Shown: positions 1 through 12,129, counted from the first letter of the stretch. The stretch: 64,000 nt of DNA from Letharia columbiana (GCF_014066305.1 NW_023501130.1:1-64000); one strand, 5' to 3'. The notes: a model not told the origin generated them from the letters alone. Program-made: numbers and translations.

Positions 1-219
1 ACAGGATCACGAATCGAACAAATGAAATCCTGCTCGAAATGCCATCATACACACGTCCAGTTGGTATTAAATGCATATGCGTGCTGTGCTCCGCGGTGAA
101 CGTGACAAGCCACGTCCAAAGTCCTGCGAGTAATCGTCTCCCACGGAGACGGTAAAGAGGGTACAAGAAACGAACAATCAGAGCCACAGAGTACTGTCGG
201 GCATCGGACCTTGGCAGAA

Positions 220-2969
220 CTATACCTGCCTGCTTTGGTCCCCATTGGACCTGGAAAACACCTTCACAACACCATCGCCTCCTCCACTGACCACCCACCT
301 GCCGTCCTGACTCCACACAACACTGCAGATGCCTTCGCCGCGCATGAGCCGGTGGCTCGTGATTTCTTGTGCGCAAGATCTTTTCTCCAGCGACCAAAAT
401 CGGAGACTAGCATCGTGACCGGCAGAGACAAGTTCCGCACCCGAGGGTGAGAGGGAGAGCGCAGAGATGGCGGCGGGGTGGGCAAGCATGTCGTACGTGC
501 ATTGACCTACATCCATCAGCATGTAATCATAGTGGAAACAAGGGATCAGTACCGCTGTTGGCATCGAAGAATCGGATATAGCGATCTTCGTGCCCACTGA
601 GTATCACGCCTTCAACACCGCTGCTCGATCCAGTAGGGCCGTGAACCGTGCTCTCATCTTCCGATACCCCTCTTCCAGAGTCAAAGCTCATGGTGCCCTC
701 CAGACCCACAGTCGTAGCGCCTACCGCATTGACGCCTGTGCTGGGAGTCCCGTCATACGTTTCCAGACTCGCCATCCCGACCATCTCTTCTGCTGTGCGG
801 GTGTTGTAGACGAGAATGGAAGCGTCAGCATAAGACACCACGAAAGTCTCACCGGACATGGACAAAGGACTGATACATGTGGGTGATGGGTGATCGGGCC
901 TCTCGATCCGGTGGACAAGGGAGTATTGAAATGGTTTGGAAGTCGCGGTGTTTGGCTGTGGTGAGGATGGGAAGTTGGAGCCTGCCGATACCGAATTTGC
1001 TCTTCGACTACCCCCCGTACCCCTTCTCGACGCTTGATGCGGTGATGATGCTTGAGGTGGTGTACTGACGGCCCAGATGAGTATTGTTCCATCCGCGGCA
1101 CCGGATGCAATGATCGTTCGGTCCGGCCCACCGTGATGCGTAGACTGATCTCCAAGTATGGATGCAGAAGTTCCAGGCAGGACGCAGACCGTCCACACGG
1201 CGTCTGTATGACCATCCAGTGTAGCTTTCGGGTCAACCCTGCCCCGTTCCCAGACTCGCACGGTAGCGTCTTGCCCTCCCGAGAAGACCCAGCCATCTCC
1301 TTGGGCCCTACCGCCGTTTGTAAATGGCTGGTGTACAGGAGATGCAGCAAGCGAGAGAACGGCCCCAGTATGGCCTCGATGGGTTTGATCGCACTTGAGA
1401 TCCAAATCTTCTCCCTTGTTTGGATTGCTGCCGGCCGTCCACCTCTTGATTGTCCCGTCATCCCCAGCGGTGCAGATCTCAGGTTGCGCTGGGCTCCCTC
1501 CACCGGAGAAAATGACGGATCGCACGACGTCGAGATGACCTCTGAGTGCGAAGCGAACCTTGAATTGGCCAGCATCGCCTCTGAAGCTGCCACCCGTATG
1601 CGACGTTGATAGCTCTCTCAGCTCATGTGATCCATCGCTCGGCCGGCTTCTCGATAAAGAGCTTTTCCGTCTATGCGAACCGGGCCCTCCGCGCGTAGGA
1701 GATTTCAACGCAACGTTGTTCGCGTTTGGGAAGGCGTCGGTATCAGGTCTTTGAGGTAATGGTTGCTCTGGCGCAGGCCGGTCTTCAGTAGGAGGAGGCT
1801 CTGCAGGGTCGTCAAAATTCCACCCATCTGCATCCGCAACCTCCGGCTCTTCTGATGTTTTAGCGTTCTCCTCTTCTTCGCGAGGGGGTATAGGTCGGCC
1901 AAATGAATCATAGCTATGTGCCACCTTTTCAACTTGCTCATCGCGATCACGATTAGGGAAGCCGTATTCTGATCGAGGTTGATTTGACCGATCGATAGCG
2001 GTAAGAGGCGGGTTTTGCTGTTGCGCTTGTCGTTCCGGCAGACTTCGACTCATGTAGGATGCCTGTTCTGGTGGCTGTGAGGTGCGAGAGAGTGCTGGAA
2101 TATCAGAGACTCGAGGGACGGGTGGAGGTTGATGATTAGGTAGAGGCGATGGTCCTAATGATCCGTAATTTGTCGGTAGCTGCTTTTGTCTTTGCTGGAC
2201 ATACACCTCCTCTAAAGACCTCTGTGGTTGTTGATCGTTGGCGTATTGGTGATTCTGAAGTGCTTGCTCCGGCTCTTCGCTATATTGCTGCTGGCCGTTG
2301 AACGATAAGACGTGGTACGAGACCTCTTCGATGCATTTGCCAAGGTACAACCGTGACCTATCTCTTTCCGATTCGTGTCTGAGACTTGGAGAGGATTGAT
2401 CTTCGGGTTCGAGGTCGAGGAAGGAGTTGTGAGGTTTGCCTAGAGATCGCGGGTTTGGTTAGCTACCAGGAATTAGAGAGTGGCGAGAGATGGCCTACCC
2501 TTAGAGGTCGGCCTGACGTTCTGCTTCGTGACCTGACTCTCCTCTTTCTTGTCCTCTGGTTGCGTCCCAGATTGCGGAGATTTGGCTTTTTCCCTCTCCT
2601 TTTTGAGGGCATGCTCCAGAAGCCTGATGTGTTTGTCCATTGATTCCCGTAGTCGCTTGTTTGTCCTCCCGTCGCCCTCGAGCTTTCCTATTCGCGACTT
2701 CATCTCCGCTCTTTCAATTTGCCAGGCATTCCGTTCACGCTCGTGTCTATGCCATTCAGTTTGTAGGAAGCGCATTACCCCTGTAATAAAAGATGGGTCA
2801 GCGGAGAAGTTTGAATCGTCCACAGGTGACGACGCTCGTATCATGACGTGTGCTCACCTTGTAATGTATACTCTGTGCCTTGAGGCTGACCTCCACTGTT
2901 ACCTGCCTCGCTCCCACCACCGGCACTCCCTCCGCTGCCCCCCATGCCAGCGGAGTTCTGCCATGCCAT
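220..2969 (-). CDS. pro11: Striatin-family WD40 scaffold protein (STRIPAK subunit)
   Basis: Four exons read on the minus strand: 2969-2858, 2780-2499, 2439-553 and 506-220, giving 855 residues. The start is the ATG at 2969; the first splice creates the family-typical [20 protein letters not shown]. Residues about 35-95 are the charged coiled-coil/calmodulin-binding N-terminus of striatins. A long Pro/Gln/Ser-rich linker follows, and WD40 repeats run from about residue 425 to the end (GH dipeptides and terminal W/F-D-type units, e.g. [18 protein letters not shown]). Known role: striatin (PRO11 in Sordaria, HAM-3 in Neurospora, StrA in Aspergillus) is the scaffold of the STRIPAK phosphatase-kinase complex at the nuclear envelope/ER and is needed for hyphal fusion and sexual development. 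Introns are 77, 59 and 46 nt with GT-AG ends. No damage is seen. The symbol differs between species. Confidence 0.95.
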
Positions 2970-5565
2970 TGTCTCCTAGGTTCTCACGGCCGCACAATCA
3001 TTACCGTACACCTAAACACAACCGACGGATCTGGGTTGGCTTTTTGTTCAACAAGCTTTCACGGATTGAGCTGGTATAGTCGCGAGCTGTGAATCTGAAG
3101 CTCTTGTTTGGAGATACGGATTTGGTGTGAACGACGGTAAGGAGATAGGAGTGATTCATACCCCGAGGATCTATCTTAAATATCAAATGAATGGCCTTTA
3201 GCAGTGATAAGGTGTTAACGGTTCTTAACGGTGGTAACGGGTGGGAGCATCAACGGCCTGCTGGCGGCGAAGTCGATGTTCCCATTTGGCAGCAGATCCA
3301 TCGCGCCAAGCATGATAGGGCTGAGCGATCCCGTATTTTTGTGCTTGTGTCGACTAATACACTTCAAATATCAAGTTATAAGCCATGATCTATAGCAATG
3401 TCTTCTTGCTCTTGGAAGACGATGAGGGTCATACTTTTCGCTCTAACTGGCTGATTACCGAATATATAGGAATTTGTGAAATAGCCACTGACGTCCTGAA
3501 ATTAAATGATCGCGTGATCATTATACAGGTTGTACTGGCTGTAAGCAGTCGCTCAGAGACGATGCTATTCCAGAAGGTATTCAAAGACATCCATTTCACT
3601 GACATCTCCGTCTTCACTAAAAGCCTACCTAGTGTCTTGAACGCAACTACCCTGATTCCAGATCTCCAGGCCCACTTTCATGACATCCTCACCCCCTGAC
3701 CAAATTTTCAAAGACTGACAATCGGCTTCGCGACTATCAGCGCACAAGATCCAGGGCCTAATTTATCGAGTTCAAGCTGAGGAGCGACACCTGCACTTGT
3801 GAGATGCCCATTTAGCAATGCGGCAGAGAGCTCGGTTTCCTTGGACGGTATGGTCTCAGCAGTCGCAACGAATTTTTTGTTGAATAATATCGTGGAATAT
3901 CCCGAGCCTGATGTCCCCGTCCTCTTCATTCGCAATCAGGAAGCTTTTGGCGGGCATAGCTCGAAACGCGGCCGCAAGTCAAATGATCGCCAGATGGCTG
4001 AAAGGGACCACCACTGAGCGATTCGAACGGCTAAATAATACGCAACGAAGGAACAAGTTTACCCTGCGCATGTGAGAGTCGTTGGAATTCCTCGCTCCGA
4101 TTTACTGTCAAGTCACTCGACACATGTGGGGGCGGCTGGTAAGAGGTTACGTTGATGTGGCACATTGAAACCTCGATGCTTAGCATGACGAGTGTCACTG
4201 AAGGTCCATATTGTTGTAGGTTCATCAAAAAATCTGTGGGAGCGGTAGTGGTTTGGATAAGGGACAGCAATTAGTTGATATATCATAGACTGCGAAGGTG
4301 TACTGATAGGCAAATATGTCTCAAGGTAACAAGTTTCCCGAGTTGCATGCACTCCAGCTTCCCGGATTACACAGGATAGGATTTGAGCCTATTGAAACAG
4401 CGAACATCCGCGCCTCAGGAATACAAGACCTGAGATCCGCTAGCTGCCGTGAATACTGCAAAGCTGCGAGGAGCTGTCTTCTGTTACATGTACGATTCCA
4501 CGGGAGACAGCGTGTGGTTTTCAATGGTAGGGCTGGGGGCTGGCTAGGAGAGTATGATGTCTGTGACTGCGAATATACTCACCGTAGCTGATTTGGGGCA
4601 GCCGGATCAGCAATCCGCTTCTATCGCCAATCGCTTGACTACTTCACCCTCATGGGAGCATGAGCGGCCTCTGCGCTCCCCACCCACTGATGTAATTATG
4701 GTCGAGGTGGGGAGATGATAAGGCTCAGCTAAGGTGACCGTGTCTAGAAACAGACGATAAGCAGAGGCACTGCGATTGTGGAGTGTCCCGGTGTCTCACA
4801 AGCCTGCCATGATCACAGCAGGTTTGGTTATGATCTCAGGTGGCGCCGAGTTCTGGTCCTCCCCATCTCATTGCACCCGCCATGGGCCTGGCAATGTCCC
4901 GCGCATCTTAATAACCTTGAGAACTGTATGGATGGAATTGGAGGAGCCTCTTGACTTGAGCCTTGACCCAGAGCATTGTTCCTGAATTCTGGTTAAGGAC
5001 TCTTTCCGCTATATCGCTCGAGATCTCAGGCTGCCGTGAGGGTCAAAACTGGCTAATAGGTGGGTTGGTGATACGATTTTGTGTGGAATTTAAGTCCTCT
5101 GGAATTGGGAGGCTCGTGCCTTCTCTAAAACGGCCAACGTTGAGGAATGGGCCATCTAATGGGACGAGTGACGTTCGTTCTTCCCTTCCAGGGTTTGAGC
5201 TCGGTCACTAGAGAGCACGCCCCGACCCGTAGGACCGGGGTCTATTCTTGGGGCCTTGGGGGCTTTATTCAAGCTCAGCTACCCTACTTTTCGAGAGTAC
5301 ACAAGCACGCAGCTTGATTGTTTAGCGGATGGCGTGGCTCGTTACTGAAACCCATTGTTGGGAATGCTTCCAACTGCGACTTCAATAAAATACCTCGGAT
5401 AGGTCATGAGAATCTCGACCATGGTTAGACCTCTAATACATCTCTCGACGCCTAAGTAGTACTCCCTTCTTTTCTCATATCTTCTCAATTCTCATTGCAG
5501 AGGCTACAACGTACTTGCAAGCCTAGAGGTGTTCTGTGCTTCTTACTCTCTCCCCACAGCCAACC
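2970..5565. other. Gene-poor interval, no supported gene
   Basis: This 2.6-kb stretch separates the striatin 5' end from the Ser-rich gene. Several open frames of 60-104 codons occur (for example 3385-3699 on the plus strand and 3935-3708 on the minus strand), but none has a recognisable domain, a splice-supported extension or codon structure that separates it from chance. Base composition is ordinary and there is no RIP signature. The first few hundred bases upstream of 2969 should contain the striatin promoter. No repeat or RNA gene could be supported. Confidence 0.5.
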
Positions 5566-6776
5566 ATGGATTTTGATGGTACACCTGCCATATGCTCAAC
5601 GGCAGCATATGAGCCATATCTCCAACTCAGTGCCTTTCCTCCTGCTCAGGCATACTGTTCCAATCTCTCTTCTGAAAGTCCGATACAAGTCGGCGATCCC
5701 ACGTGTGCCAGCGGAAGCGATCGATGCATATTGCTCTCTTACCTACAAGCTGCTGACCCCACGTTCGCACAGACTGTCTGGTATGCCTCCCCTTCAGAGC
5801 CGACTAAATAAGCTAGGCACTCATCGGATTCAGCTGTTGTATCGGAGATTGCCACAAATCAGAATCAACCGTGATTTCAATAGCCACGAATCCCCCACCT
5901 AATACTTCGTCTGCAAGCTCTAAGATAGGATCCGCGGGCTCAGTATCGTCTGTTCAGTCGGAGTCTCCCGGTGTCGTTACAAGTTCATCGACTACAACAG
6001 ACGTTCCCACGTCATCAAGCTTTTCGGTCAATTCTCTGTCTAATTCCTTGCCCGGTGGCTCGCCATCAATACTGTCAAGCAGATCTTTGTCGACATCGAC
6101 ATCCAGCGCGGAGCTTCCAACGAGCAGCAGCCTATTGAGCTCCAGCACGACAAGTCAAACCCATACCTACAGTACAATATCAACATCCAGAAAAAGGTCT
6201 ACATCCCCGAGTACGGGAAAAAGCTCCAGCACTAGGATCTTAAGCTCAGGTTCAAGCCCCTCCGCATCGGAAACATCCCCGTCAAGCTCAAACCCGCCAA
6301 CAAGCACCGCTTCTCACACTACGTCTTACAGCACCTGCGCCACATGCTCCTATCCCACTCCAACGGCTGCTTGTACGAAGTTCAACGGTTACGAGCAGTA
6401 TCACTCCGGCCAATGCTACATCGAAAACACAAACAATCCTGGCAATGTCGATCCTCTTTACCCGCCCATCTACTCGTACGTGCAGGGTGGCCCCTATTCG
6501 TCTACGTATTTCGAAGTAGTACTCGCTAACCTGGAGCACTACAGAACATACCCCGGCACACTCAACGCATGTGATGCCGCCACCATCTGCGCCCTTGGAT
6601 CCGAAGGGTTCGATCCTAATGTGTACGCTTCATTCGATCTGCACTATCTCTGCTCGAACTCAAGCTGGGTATGCGTGCAATATTATGGCGCCAATTTTCG
6701 AGCATCTTATTTCGACGTGCAGGATTTCGACGTGGTTGTAGCGTATGGGTATTATGGTATGCGGGATCATGACTAG
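5566..6776 (+). CDS. Ser/Thr-rich cysteine-containing hypothetical protein, probably secreted or cell-surface
   Basis: Two exons, 5566-5780 and 5834-6776, joined by a 53-nt GT-AG intron, give 385 residues. The splice creates a CCCIGDC cluster in the N-terminal cysteine-containing part. This is followed by about 160 residues made almost entirely of Ser, Thr, Pro and Gly (a likely O-glycosylated stalk). A folded C-terminal part of about 140 residues begins near CATCSYPTPTAACTKFNGYE and carries eight or more cysteines (CYIEN, NACDAATICAL, YLCSNSSWVCVQ). Such low-complexity stalks are typical of fungal wall or secreted proteins. The true N-terminus is uncertain: no signal peptide follows the ATG at 5566, the frame is open back to 5527, and a short upstream exon is likely. 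The gene is convergent with RAD14 (98 bp between ends). No function is assigned. Confidence 0.7.
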
Positions 6777-6874
6777 AGAGCTGTCTCTAGTGCTCTAGAG
6801 TGCTAGTCATGTCGTCTGACTAGGTACATTTATACATTGTAGTTTCTCGCGCTCTATCGAGCCCGCCTCCCCCA

Positions 6875-8094
6875 CTAGAATTCCAATTCCTCAACCTCCA
6901 TCCCACACTCCACGCACGTCTTCGTTCCGACCCCTTCATCCCCCTCGACCGGCCTCCCCCAGACATGCGTATGTTTCCCACCCCTCCCCACCTCGTCCCC
7001 AAACTCCCCTCCGCCATCACCCCTCCTCCCCCGCCTATAAGCCTCCACCCTCGTCTTCTTCTTCAACTCCTGCAACTTGGCCCTGAACTTCCCCTCCTTC
7101 CTCCTCTTCTTCTCCCCCTCCCTCTTCTCAAACTCATCATCCAACTTGTCCCCACCACCCCACTTCCTATCGCTGAAAGCGTACTCCTCAACCTGATAGC
7201 GCAGATAGAGCATCATATTATTCCACGTACTCTTATGCGGATTCGGACGCTCGAGATGAGGCAGCAACTCCTCATCCTTCAGTTCCGGATCCGTCAACAG
7301 ATAATCCTCCCTCGCCTCCGTCTTCGTCAGCAAGCTGTATTTCTCCGGCAACTTCTCCTTGCACGCGTTGCACACGGCGCAGTGCAGCACCTCTTCCCAC
7401 TTCCAATCGATCTCCAAGCTCCCGCACTCCCTGCATTTTTTGTCGCTCCCCTCCCGCGCCCCCTTCGACAGCACGCTCAAACCCGGCTCGAACGGCCCGG
7501 CTTTCTGCTCCCGGAGCGACCGCAGAAGTTGGTGGCGCTCCCACTCCTTCATCGTCATGTGCGCCGGCTTCTCGCCCGCTTTCAACGCGTGCAACGCTTT
7601 GTTGTGCGGGTCATCTTCCACCGTCAAGAAGCCCCCTTTCGTATCCGTCATCTTACTGAAGTCATACTCGACGAACTTTGTAAAGTTCCTCGCCGGCTGG
7701 ATCTCGTCCAGGGGGCGAAAGCCGCCGGGCTTCGCGGCCGGTGTGGTACTTCGAGCATCTCGTAGGGTGGAAGTGACGCCGGCGGTGGTGGAGGAGTAGG
7801 GGCGTTTTTGGCCGGCGGCGAGGTTGCTGGAGGTGAGGTTGCTGGAGGAGCGTTTGAGGGAGGCGGGGGCGTCGCTGTTGTTGCGGGCTTCGGATTCGCG
7901 TTGGGTGCGGAGGGCTTTGGCTTTTAGGCGGTTGATTTCCTGAGTTGGCCGGTCAGCAGGCTGGGTAGGATAGGTGGCGAAAGTATAGGGCATACTATAT
8001 TCTTGACTTGCTCTGGTGTGAGGGGCGCTCTTGGGAGGACGCCGGGGTTGGAGGGCGCCGTTTGCGGAGGGGGCGTTGAAGGTCGTTCGGTCAT
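6875..8094 (-). CDS. rad14: DNA repair protein Rad14/XPA homologue
   Basis: Two exons, 8094-7996 and 7939-6875, with a 56-nt intron, give 387 residues. The splice creates LTPEQVKNIEINRLKAKAL, the conserved Rad14 N-terminus. The XPA-type zinc finger is visible as C202-x2-C205-x14-C220-x2-C223, followed by the conserved stretch LPEKYSLLTKTEAREDYLLT and a Lys/Arg-rich helix around HKSTWNNMMLYLRYQVEEYA. Known role: Rad14/XPA binds damaged DNA and assembles the nucleotide-excision-repair pre-incision complex with RPA and TFIIH in the nucleus. The C-terminus adds a basic Gly/Arg segment and a possible second metal site (HTHVW ... CVECG), a pattern I infer rather than know. A 13-codon uORF overlaps the start codon (separate entry). 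Confidence 0.95.
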
Positions 8095-8132
8095 TCTGGC
8101 GCGAGGTTGATAGGAGATGGCTCGGATGGCAT
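8091..8132 (-). promoter_or_regulatory. Upstream ORF overlapping the RAD14 start codon
   Basis: An ATG at 8132 opens a 13-residue frame (MPSEPSPINLAPE) whose TGA stop overlaps the RAD14 ATG as ATGA (stop 8093-8091, main start 8094-8092). This arrangement is compatible with termination-reinitiation or leaky scanning and so with translational damping of RAD14. It matters only if the transcript begins upstream of 8132, which cannot be seen here. Confidence 0.5.
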
Positions 8133-8419
8133 GGTATGGTGTACTGCTGTCGTAGACTTCGGTACAGTTCGAAGATGTGAGTTTTGAGAATTGAGGCGTT
8201 GAATGAAAGTGAAAGAATGCATAGTGGCGTTACGTGGGGAGGGCAGCCTACAAAAGTATGATATTGAGCTATTCAACAATCTGTATCTCCGTCTTTCAGA
8301 GCTTCCGCATTTGGTTGCGAGTGGTGAACTAACGAGTTTTCTATGGTCGGTTTTGTCTTACACAGCAAGTACGGGAGATGTGATGTCCGCAGAGCAACGT
8401 CTCTCAAGAATGTCCGAGC

Positions 8420-9157
8420 CTACTCTTCCTTGACACCCCCACTTCCAGCTCTCTCCGCCTGCTCAATACTTTTCTTATCCGCCTTGAGGTCCCCTCCCCC
8501 ACCCATACCCATCATGCCACCTGCGCTCTTCCACGGTCTCTTCAAGTCCCCGACAGCCGGTTGCCCAAACAGATGTATCTTCATCAAATTCCCTTCAAAT
8601 GCGCCCTTGAGCGGGATGATCGACTGGATCAGGAGCGGGTTCGTGTACTTCATGTACAGATGCATGACGCCCATCATTCCTACCCCCATCAACTGCGATT
8701 TGTACATCCCCTTAAGCTGCTGTAAGTCGTACGAGTGGACAGTCGTAGTGATGAGTTTGGGCTCTTCGGCTGAGCCCATTGGTGGTGGTTCGACGTATTT
8801 GAGGGTAGTGAGGTCTTGCAACACAGCATGTCAGCGGGCACTCCACATGCCGCACAAATGAAACCAGACTAACCCTTCTTCTTGTTGATCTTCATCTGCA
8901 TGTAGAAGTAGATGCCCAAGATGATAAGATTGGAGACGACGTATAGGACGCGGACGCCCATAAGGACTTGAGGGTCTTCGAAGGGTATCTTCTTAGATAC
9001 CTGCATCATACCGAGTATGATGAGCAGATTAGTGCTAAAGAGAGATTGGGGTCAGCACGGTGCAGGCAAGATCGCAGCTACAGCTCGTGCGATCATTGCG
9101 CAAGGACGAGGCAACCAGAACGTACATCTGGGGATTAGCTAAACTGAGGCCCGACAT
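8420..9157 (-). CDS. pho88: Pho88/Snd3-type ER membrane protein
   Basis: Three exons, 9157-9126, 9034-8874 and 8814-8420, give 195 residues. The reconstructed N-terminus MSGLSLANPQITNLLIILGM continues with VSKKIPFEDPQVLMGVRVLYVVSN and a second hydrophobic segment, then the cytosolic MQMKINKKK-DLTTLKYVEPP. This matches Pho88, including the conserved FEDP, the KYVEP segment and the later MYKSQLMGVGMMGVMHLYMKYTNPLL block. Known role: Pho88 (Snd3) is an ER membrane protein of the SND pathway that targets membrane and secretory proteins; it was first named for phosphate-uptake defects. The tail is Gly/Lys/Glu-rich. Introns are 91 and 59 nt. The start is fixed by the short 32-nt first exon, which splices in phase. 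It lies on the same strand as RAD14, 325 bp upstream of that gene's start codon. Confidence 0.93.
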
Positions 9158-10455
9158 GGCTGGAAGACGGCACGGAGGCGACGTTTCTGTAAAGTCTTTG
9201 AAGCGCACTGAGCTATGCGAAGTTGTTTGAAGAGAAGGATGACAAGGGCGTTGAGTCGAGAAGATGGCGGCAAGGACACCTAGATTCTACGACACAATTT
9301 GATAGGCACATGACGCTTAAAACTTTTGTATCGGACGCCAACCGAGCCAGTCGGCCAGCCTTCTGTGAAAGGTTCTACAGTTCATGAGTTCCTTACTGGG
9401 GAGAAGAGGTAATTGTTTTTTTGCCTTCGTTTCTCCTGACTTCTCTCCTATATCTCGTTATTATTGTATCCTCTTTACCCCCCACAATAGATGCATTTGT
9501 CCGTGCATCCACCCCTCCCAATCGCTATGAACACGAAGAAGCATTTACCCTATCTCGAGAGTGCTATTTTTTCCATTACCCATCAACGTCTCCACATCCT
9601 CGCAGCTTATCGTGCCAGCTTCCAAGTCTATGGTTGCACTGTAGTTCCATCAGTCTCGTTCATAAGCACGTCCAGATCCACCTACTTACCTAAAACGCTC
9701 TCTCAAATTGGCTCCTCTCTCTCTGTGCCTGATATCTGTATGGCCACTGTCCTCCATTCAAGAGCTGTCTTCCCTCGCTGTCGCTAGTAACGGGTATGGC
9801 GGTAGAGAGTGAGGATCATAATCGTCCTGGTGGAATGATTTCTCATACGGTTTCTTTGCAACTACTGCCAGATCCTGCAATAGTCTTTTCCGATTTTGCT
9901 TAGAGAAACGCATGAACATGCGCTTCCAGTTCCGAGGCCGACGAAGGGGAAAATTTACGTCGCGGCCGATCCGTTCAAATTCGGCCTACGCTTCGGAAGC
10001 TGGTGTCGACATCTTAATTGGAGGAAGAGAGCGTTAGGGGTCGTGAATTATCCGGAAATGCGTGAAGGAATTTTGACGGCAGGTAGTGGACAACGATGTA
10101 AATCTGATTGTAGTCAAGGCTTCGTCTAGGTTTCTGTACTTTGCGGTACCAAGCTTCTTATGAACCATGATTATGGGCCCAGGGAAGGAAAAGGCGCCGC
10201 ATGGTAACGAGAAAAGGTGCTGGATGGTCTTTTCACTGTTCCTCTGGGATCTTGAATACTCAAATAGCTGGAAGTGTTCATGCGAGCACTACAGGTTGGA
10301 AGAAAATGCCAGGGATCCCGGCGAGGCACTTCAGCCAACAAGTGTCATCACTCGAACGCTTCCGCCTAGGACTTAGGCTCTACAAGGATTAAGCTTGCGG
10401 AGAGGTCGGAGGGGCTAGGAGTTCAAGAGTGGCAGCCCCTGAAACAGCGTGAGAT
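9158..10455. other. Intergenic, no supported gene
   Basis: The first 200 bases should hold the PHO88 promoter. Overlapping plus-strand frames near 9421-9787 look like chance frames in a pyrimidine-rich stretch, and those near 9896-10392 have no recognisable content. No repeat, RNA gene or RIP signature is seen. Confidence 0.45.
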
Positions 10456-10749
10456 GGCGTTGGTCTGAAAGATCAGGGCGTGGCAGACGAGAATAGGAAA
10501 CCTCTGGAACACGAATCGGACCTTATCATAACTATCTTATCGCTCTTGGCAGACAAAATTCAGTTTCAGCCGGCCAAAGACCTTGAGGTTGCAAGTGACA
10601 TGTCACCAGCAGAATGCCAGAACAATTTTCGCCATCTGGCATGGTTACGGATACCCCATGAGTCGAAAACGGACAACTCGGCCTTAGCCAAGAGGGCTTC
10701 CCGCAAAATGGCTCAGCTGGTCCAAGCCAAGCGACTATGCCTATCGTAA
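10456..10749 (+). pseudogene. Possible fragment of a small Myb-like/SANT-type protein
   Basis: The open frame has no ATG; it opens just after a TGA and contains HESDLIITILSLLADKIQ followed by DLEVASDMSPAECQNNFRHL. The helix-loop-helix spacing, the acidic start and the DMSPAECQNNFRHL third-helix pattern resemble the short Myb-like DNA-binding hypothetical proteins common in filamentous ascomycetes. Without a start codon, an identifiable upstream exon or a recognisable remainder it is best read as a relic or an unlocated exon. Low confidence. Confidence 0.3.
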
Positions 10750-11401
10750 TAAGAACGAGACATCATCCGAGTCCACAGCTACCTCAGAGGAAAGGAGCAT
10801 CTAGTGATGGTTCTGGAATTACATCTGTCGCCAGCTCAAACCTTATGCGCAACTAGGAATCCGACAGTGAACAAGCGGGGTATTAGAAGCATCCTCAAGG
10901 AGAAAAAAGCAAGGGAGGGTTGAGAGGCCGACTCGATAGGTGTTGATTTTCCTGCGTCCCGTATTCTGTATCTCACGGATTTCGCCGGTTTACGATATAC
11001 AATCTGTGGTTGTTTTCGCTCTCATGGATACTTTCCTGGTGATGTTCTACATCTGGATTCGAGGCTGCATGATTTACTTATGTCTCAGAAATGCTGCCCT
11101 TGCATAAGAGCTCGGTAAAATCTCCAGGTAGATCTCTTCTCAATTTTAAACCTCTCTTTTTTAGACACACGCCCAGTACCAGAATCTTCGTCACCCGACT
11201 AGTCATTGTCATTGCAAGCCCCCTCTTCCAAAATATGACGTCTTTGTTACATTCGCACTGTTTGGCTACAAAACTAGCCACGATGCCTTCCTGGGGTCTC
11301 CACGCTTTACCTCGTCTCCTGGCGTCTGGCCGCACGATATCCTTCCAGTCCTGGTTCCAGCCGCCGAGCCCTCACAGGATTTACCACTGTAGCCCCCCGC
11401 A
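10750..11401. other. Intergenic, no supported gene
   Basis: Ordinary-composition sequence upstream of the small membrane protein gene at 11402. Short frames at 11091-11477 (plus) and 11335-11078 (minus) are overlapping and featureless. The segment probably contains the promoter of the 11402 gene; no motif could be singled out. Confidence 0.4.
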
Positions 11402-12109
11402 ATGGCACCACCTTCGTCTACCCCAAATCTTGCCATATTTGGCTTTCGAGGAGCGCAGGTATCATCTCCGCCAATGAACGCCAGCAACGATCTACGACGG
11501 AATGTCAGAACCAAAGCTCTACCGACAACGTATGAATATGTCAGAGCTCGGGAATTTGAGGCGATACCGGACACACCACTACCACCAGTTCCACGAAACG
11601 CAGGTCAAGAAATCCCGTCAACAACCCACACTGATCAAGGAAGACATCGAAGTCGATGGCCCACATCACCATGCAAAATGAAGGGAATCTGCCAAACGTC
11701 TCCGAATGTTCAGGACTGCCGTTCTATTCGTAGTGAAGGGGTTCTTCAGCTCGGGTATATGTTCTTTATGTTGGCATTGTACATGGTCGTCGCAGTGCTA
11801 CTCTGGATGTACGGCCCGTTTCTAAAGCTCTCATGCCGATTCACTTATGAGTGGATCAAAAGGTTCAGTCAGAGATGCGAGACATACAAGCAAGAAAAAG
11901 CCAGCATTGAAGATACAAAGGAGCAAGGATTGGACCGTCGCGGCGGAGTGTGGGGAATGACTTTCAGCATATTTCAGATAATTGCCTACTATTGGGACAA
12001 CGATCCGGACTGGTACCCGGGTAGTATTCTGAGTAAGATCGTATCTAGCTTTCGAGATGTCTCACTTTATGCTGTGGCAATACTGCTGGCTGCATACATG
12101 ATATTTTAG
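11402..12109 (+). CDS. Hypothetical membrane protein with two hydrophobic segments
   Basis: A single-exon frame of 235 residues begins at a clear ATG (MAPPSSTPNLAIFGF). Residues 1-110 are hydrophilic, Pro/Arg-rich and probably disordered. A strong hydrophobic segment spans about residues 115-140 (GYMFFMLALYMVVAVLLWMY), followed by a charged Lys/Glu-rich linker that includes YEWIKRFSQRCETYKQEKAS. A second hydrophobic stretch (SLYAVAILLAAYMIF) ends the protein at the C-terminus, so it may be a tail-anchored or two-span protein. I do not recognise the family. Its stop codon lies only 20 bp from the stop codon of the convergent MDE1 gene, so the 3' untranslated regions must overlap. Confidence 0.6.
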   Translation: MAPPSSTPNLAIFGFRGAQVSSPPMNASNDLRRNVRTKALPTTYEYVRAREFEAIPDTPLPPVPRNAGQEIPSTTHTDQGRHRSRWPTSPCKMKGICQTSPNVQDCRSIRSEGVLQLGYMFFMLALYMVVAVLLWMYGPFLKLSCRFTYEWIKRFSQRCETYKQEKASIEDTKEQGLDRRGGVWGMTFSIFQIIAYYWDNDPDWYPGSILSKIVSSFRDVSLYAVAILLAAYMIF

Positions 12110-12129
12110 ACATATCGCAGCAACCAAGC

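Noticed and set aside
721..1593. 290-codon minus-strand frame
   Set aside because: It lies inside the striatin exon in another frame and has no independent features.
3385..3699. 104-codon plus-strand frame starting MIYSNVFLLLEDDEGH
   Set aside because: No domain, no introns with in-phase continuation and no signal; not distinguishable from chance.
4355..4445. tRNA-like pattern on the minus strand (ATAGG-CTCAAAT-CCTAT arm and a CTCAGG/CCTGAG stem)
   Set aside because: The T-arm-like and anticodon-like stems are present but no D-arm or matching acceptor stem (a CCTGTGT partner) was found, and the loop size is wrong.
6965..7765. 266-codon plus-strand Leu/Pro-rich frame
   Set aside because: Antisense shadow of the RAD14 exon; its composition is the complement of Lys/Glu-rich coding.
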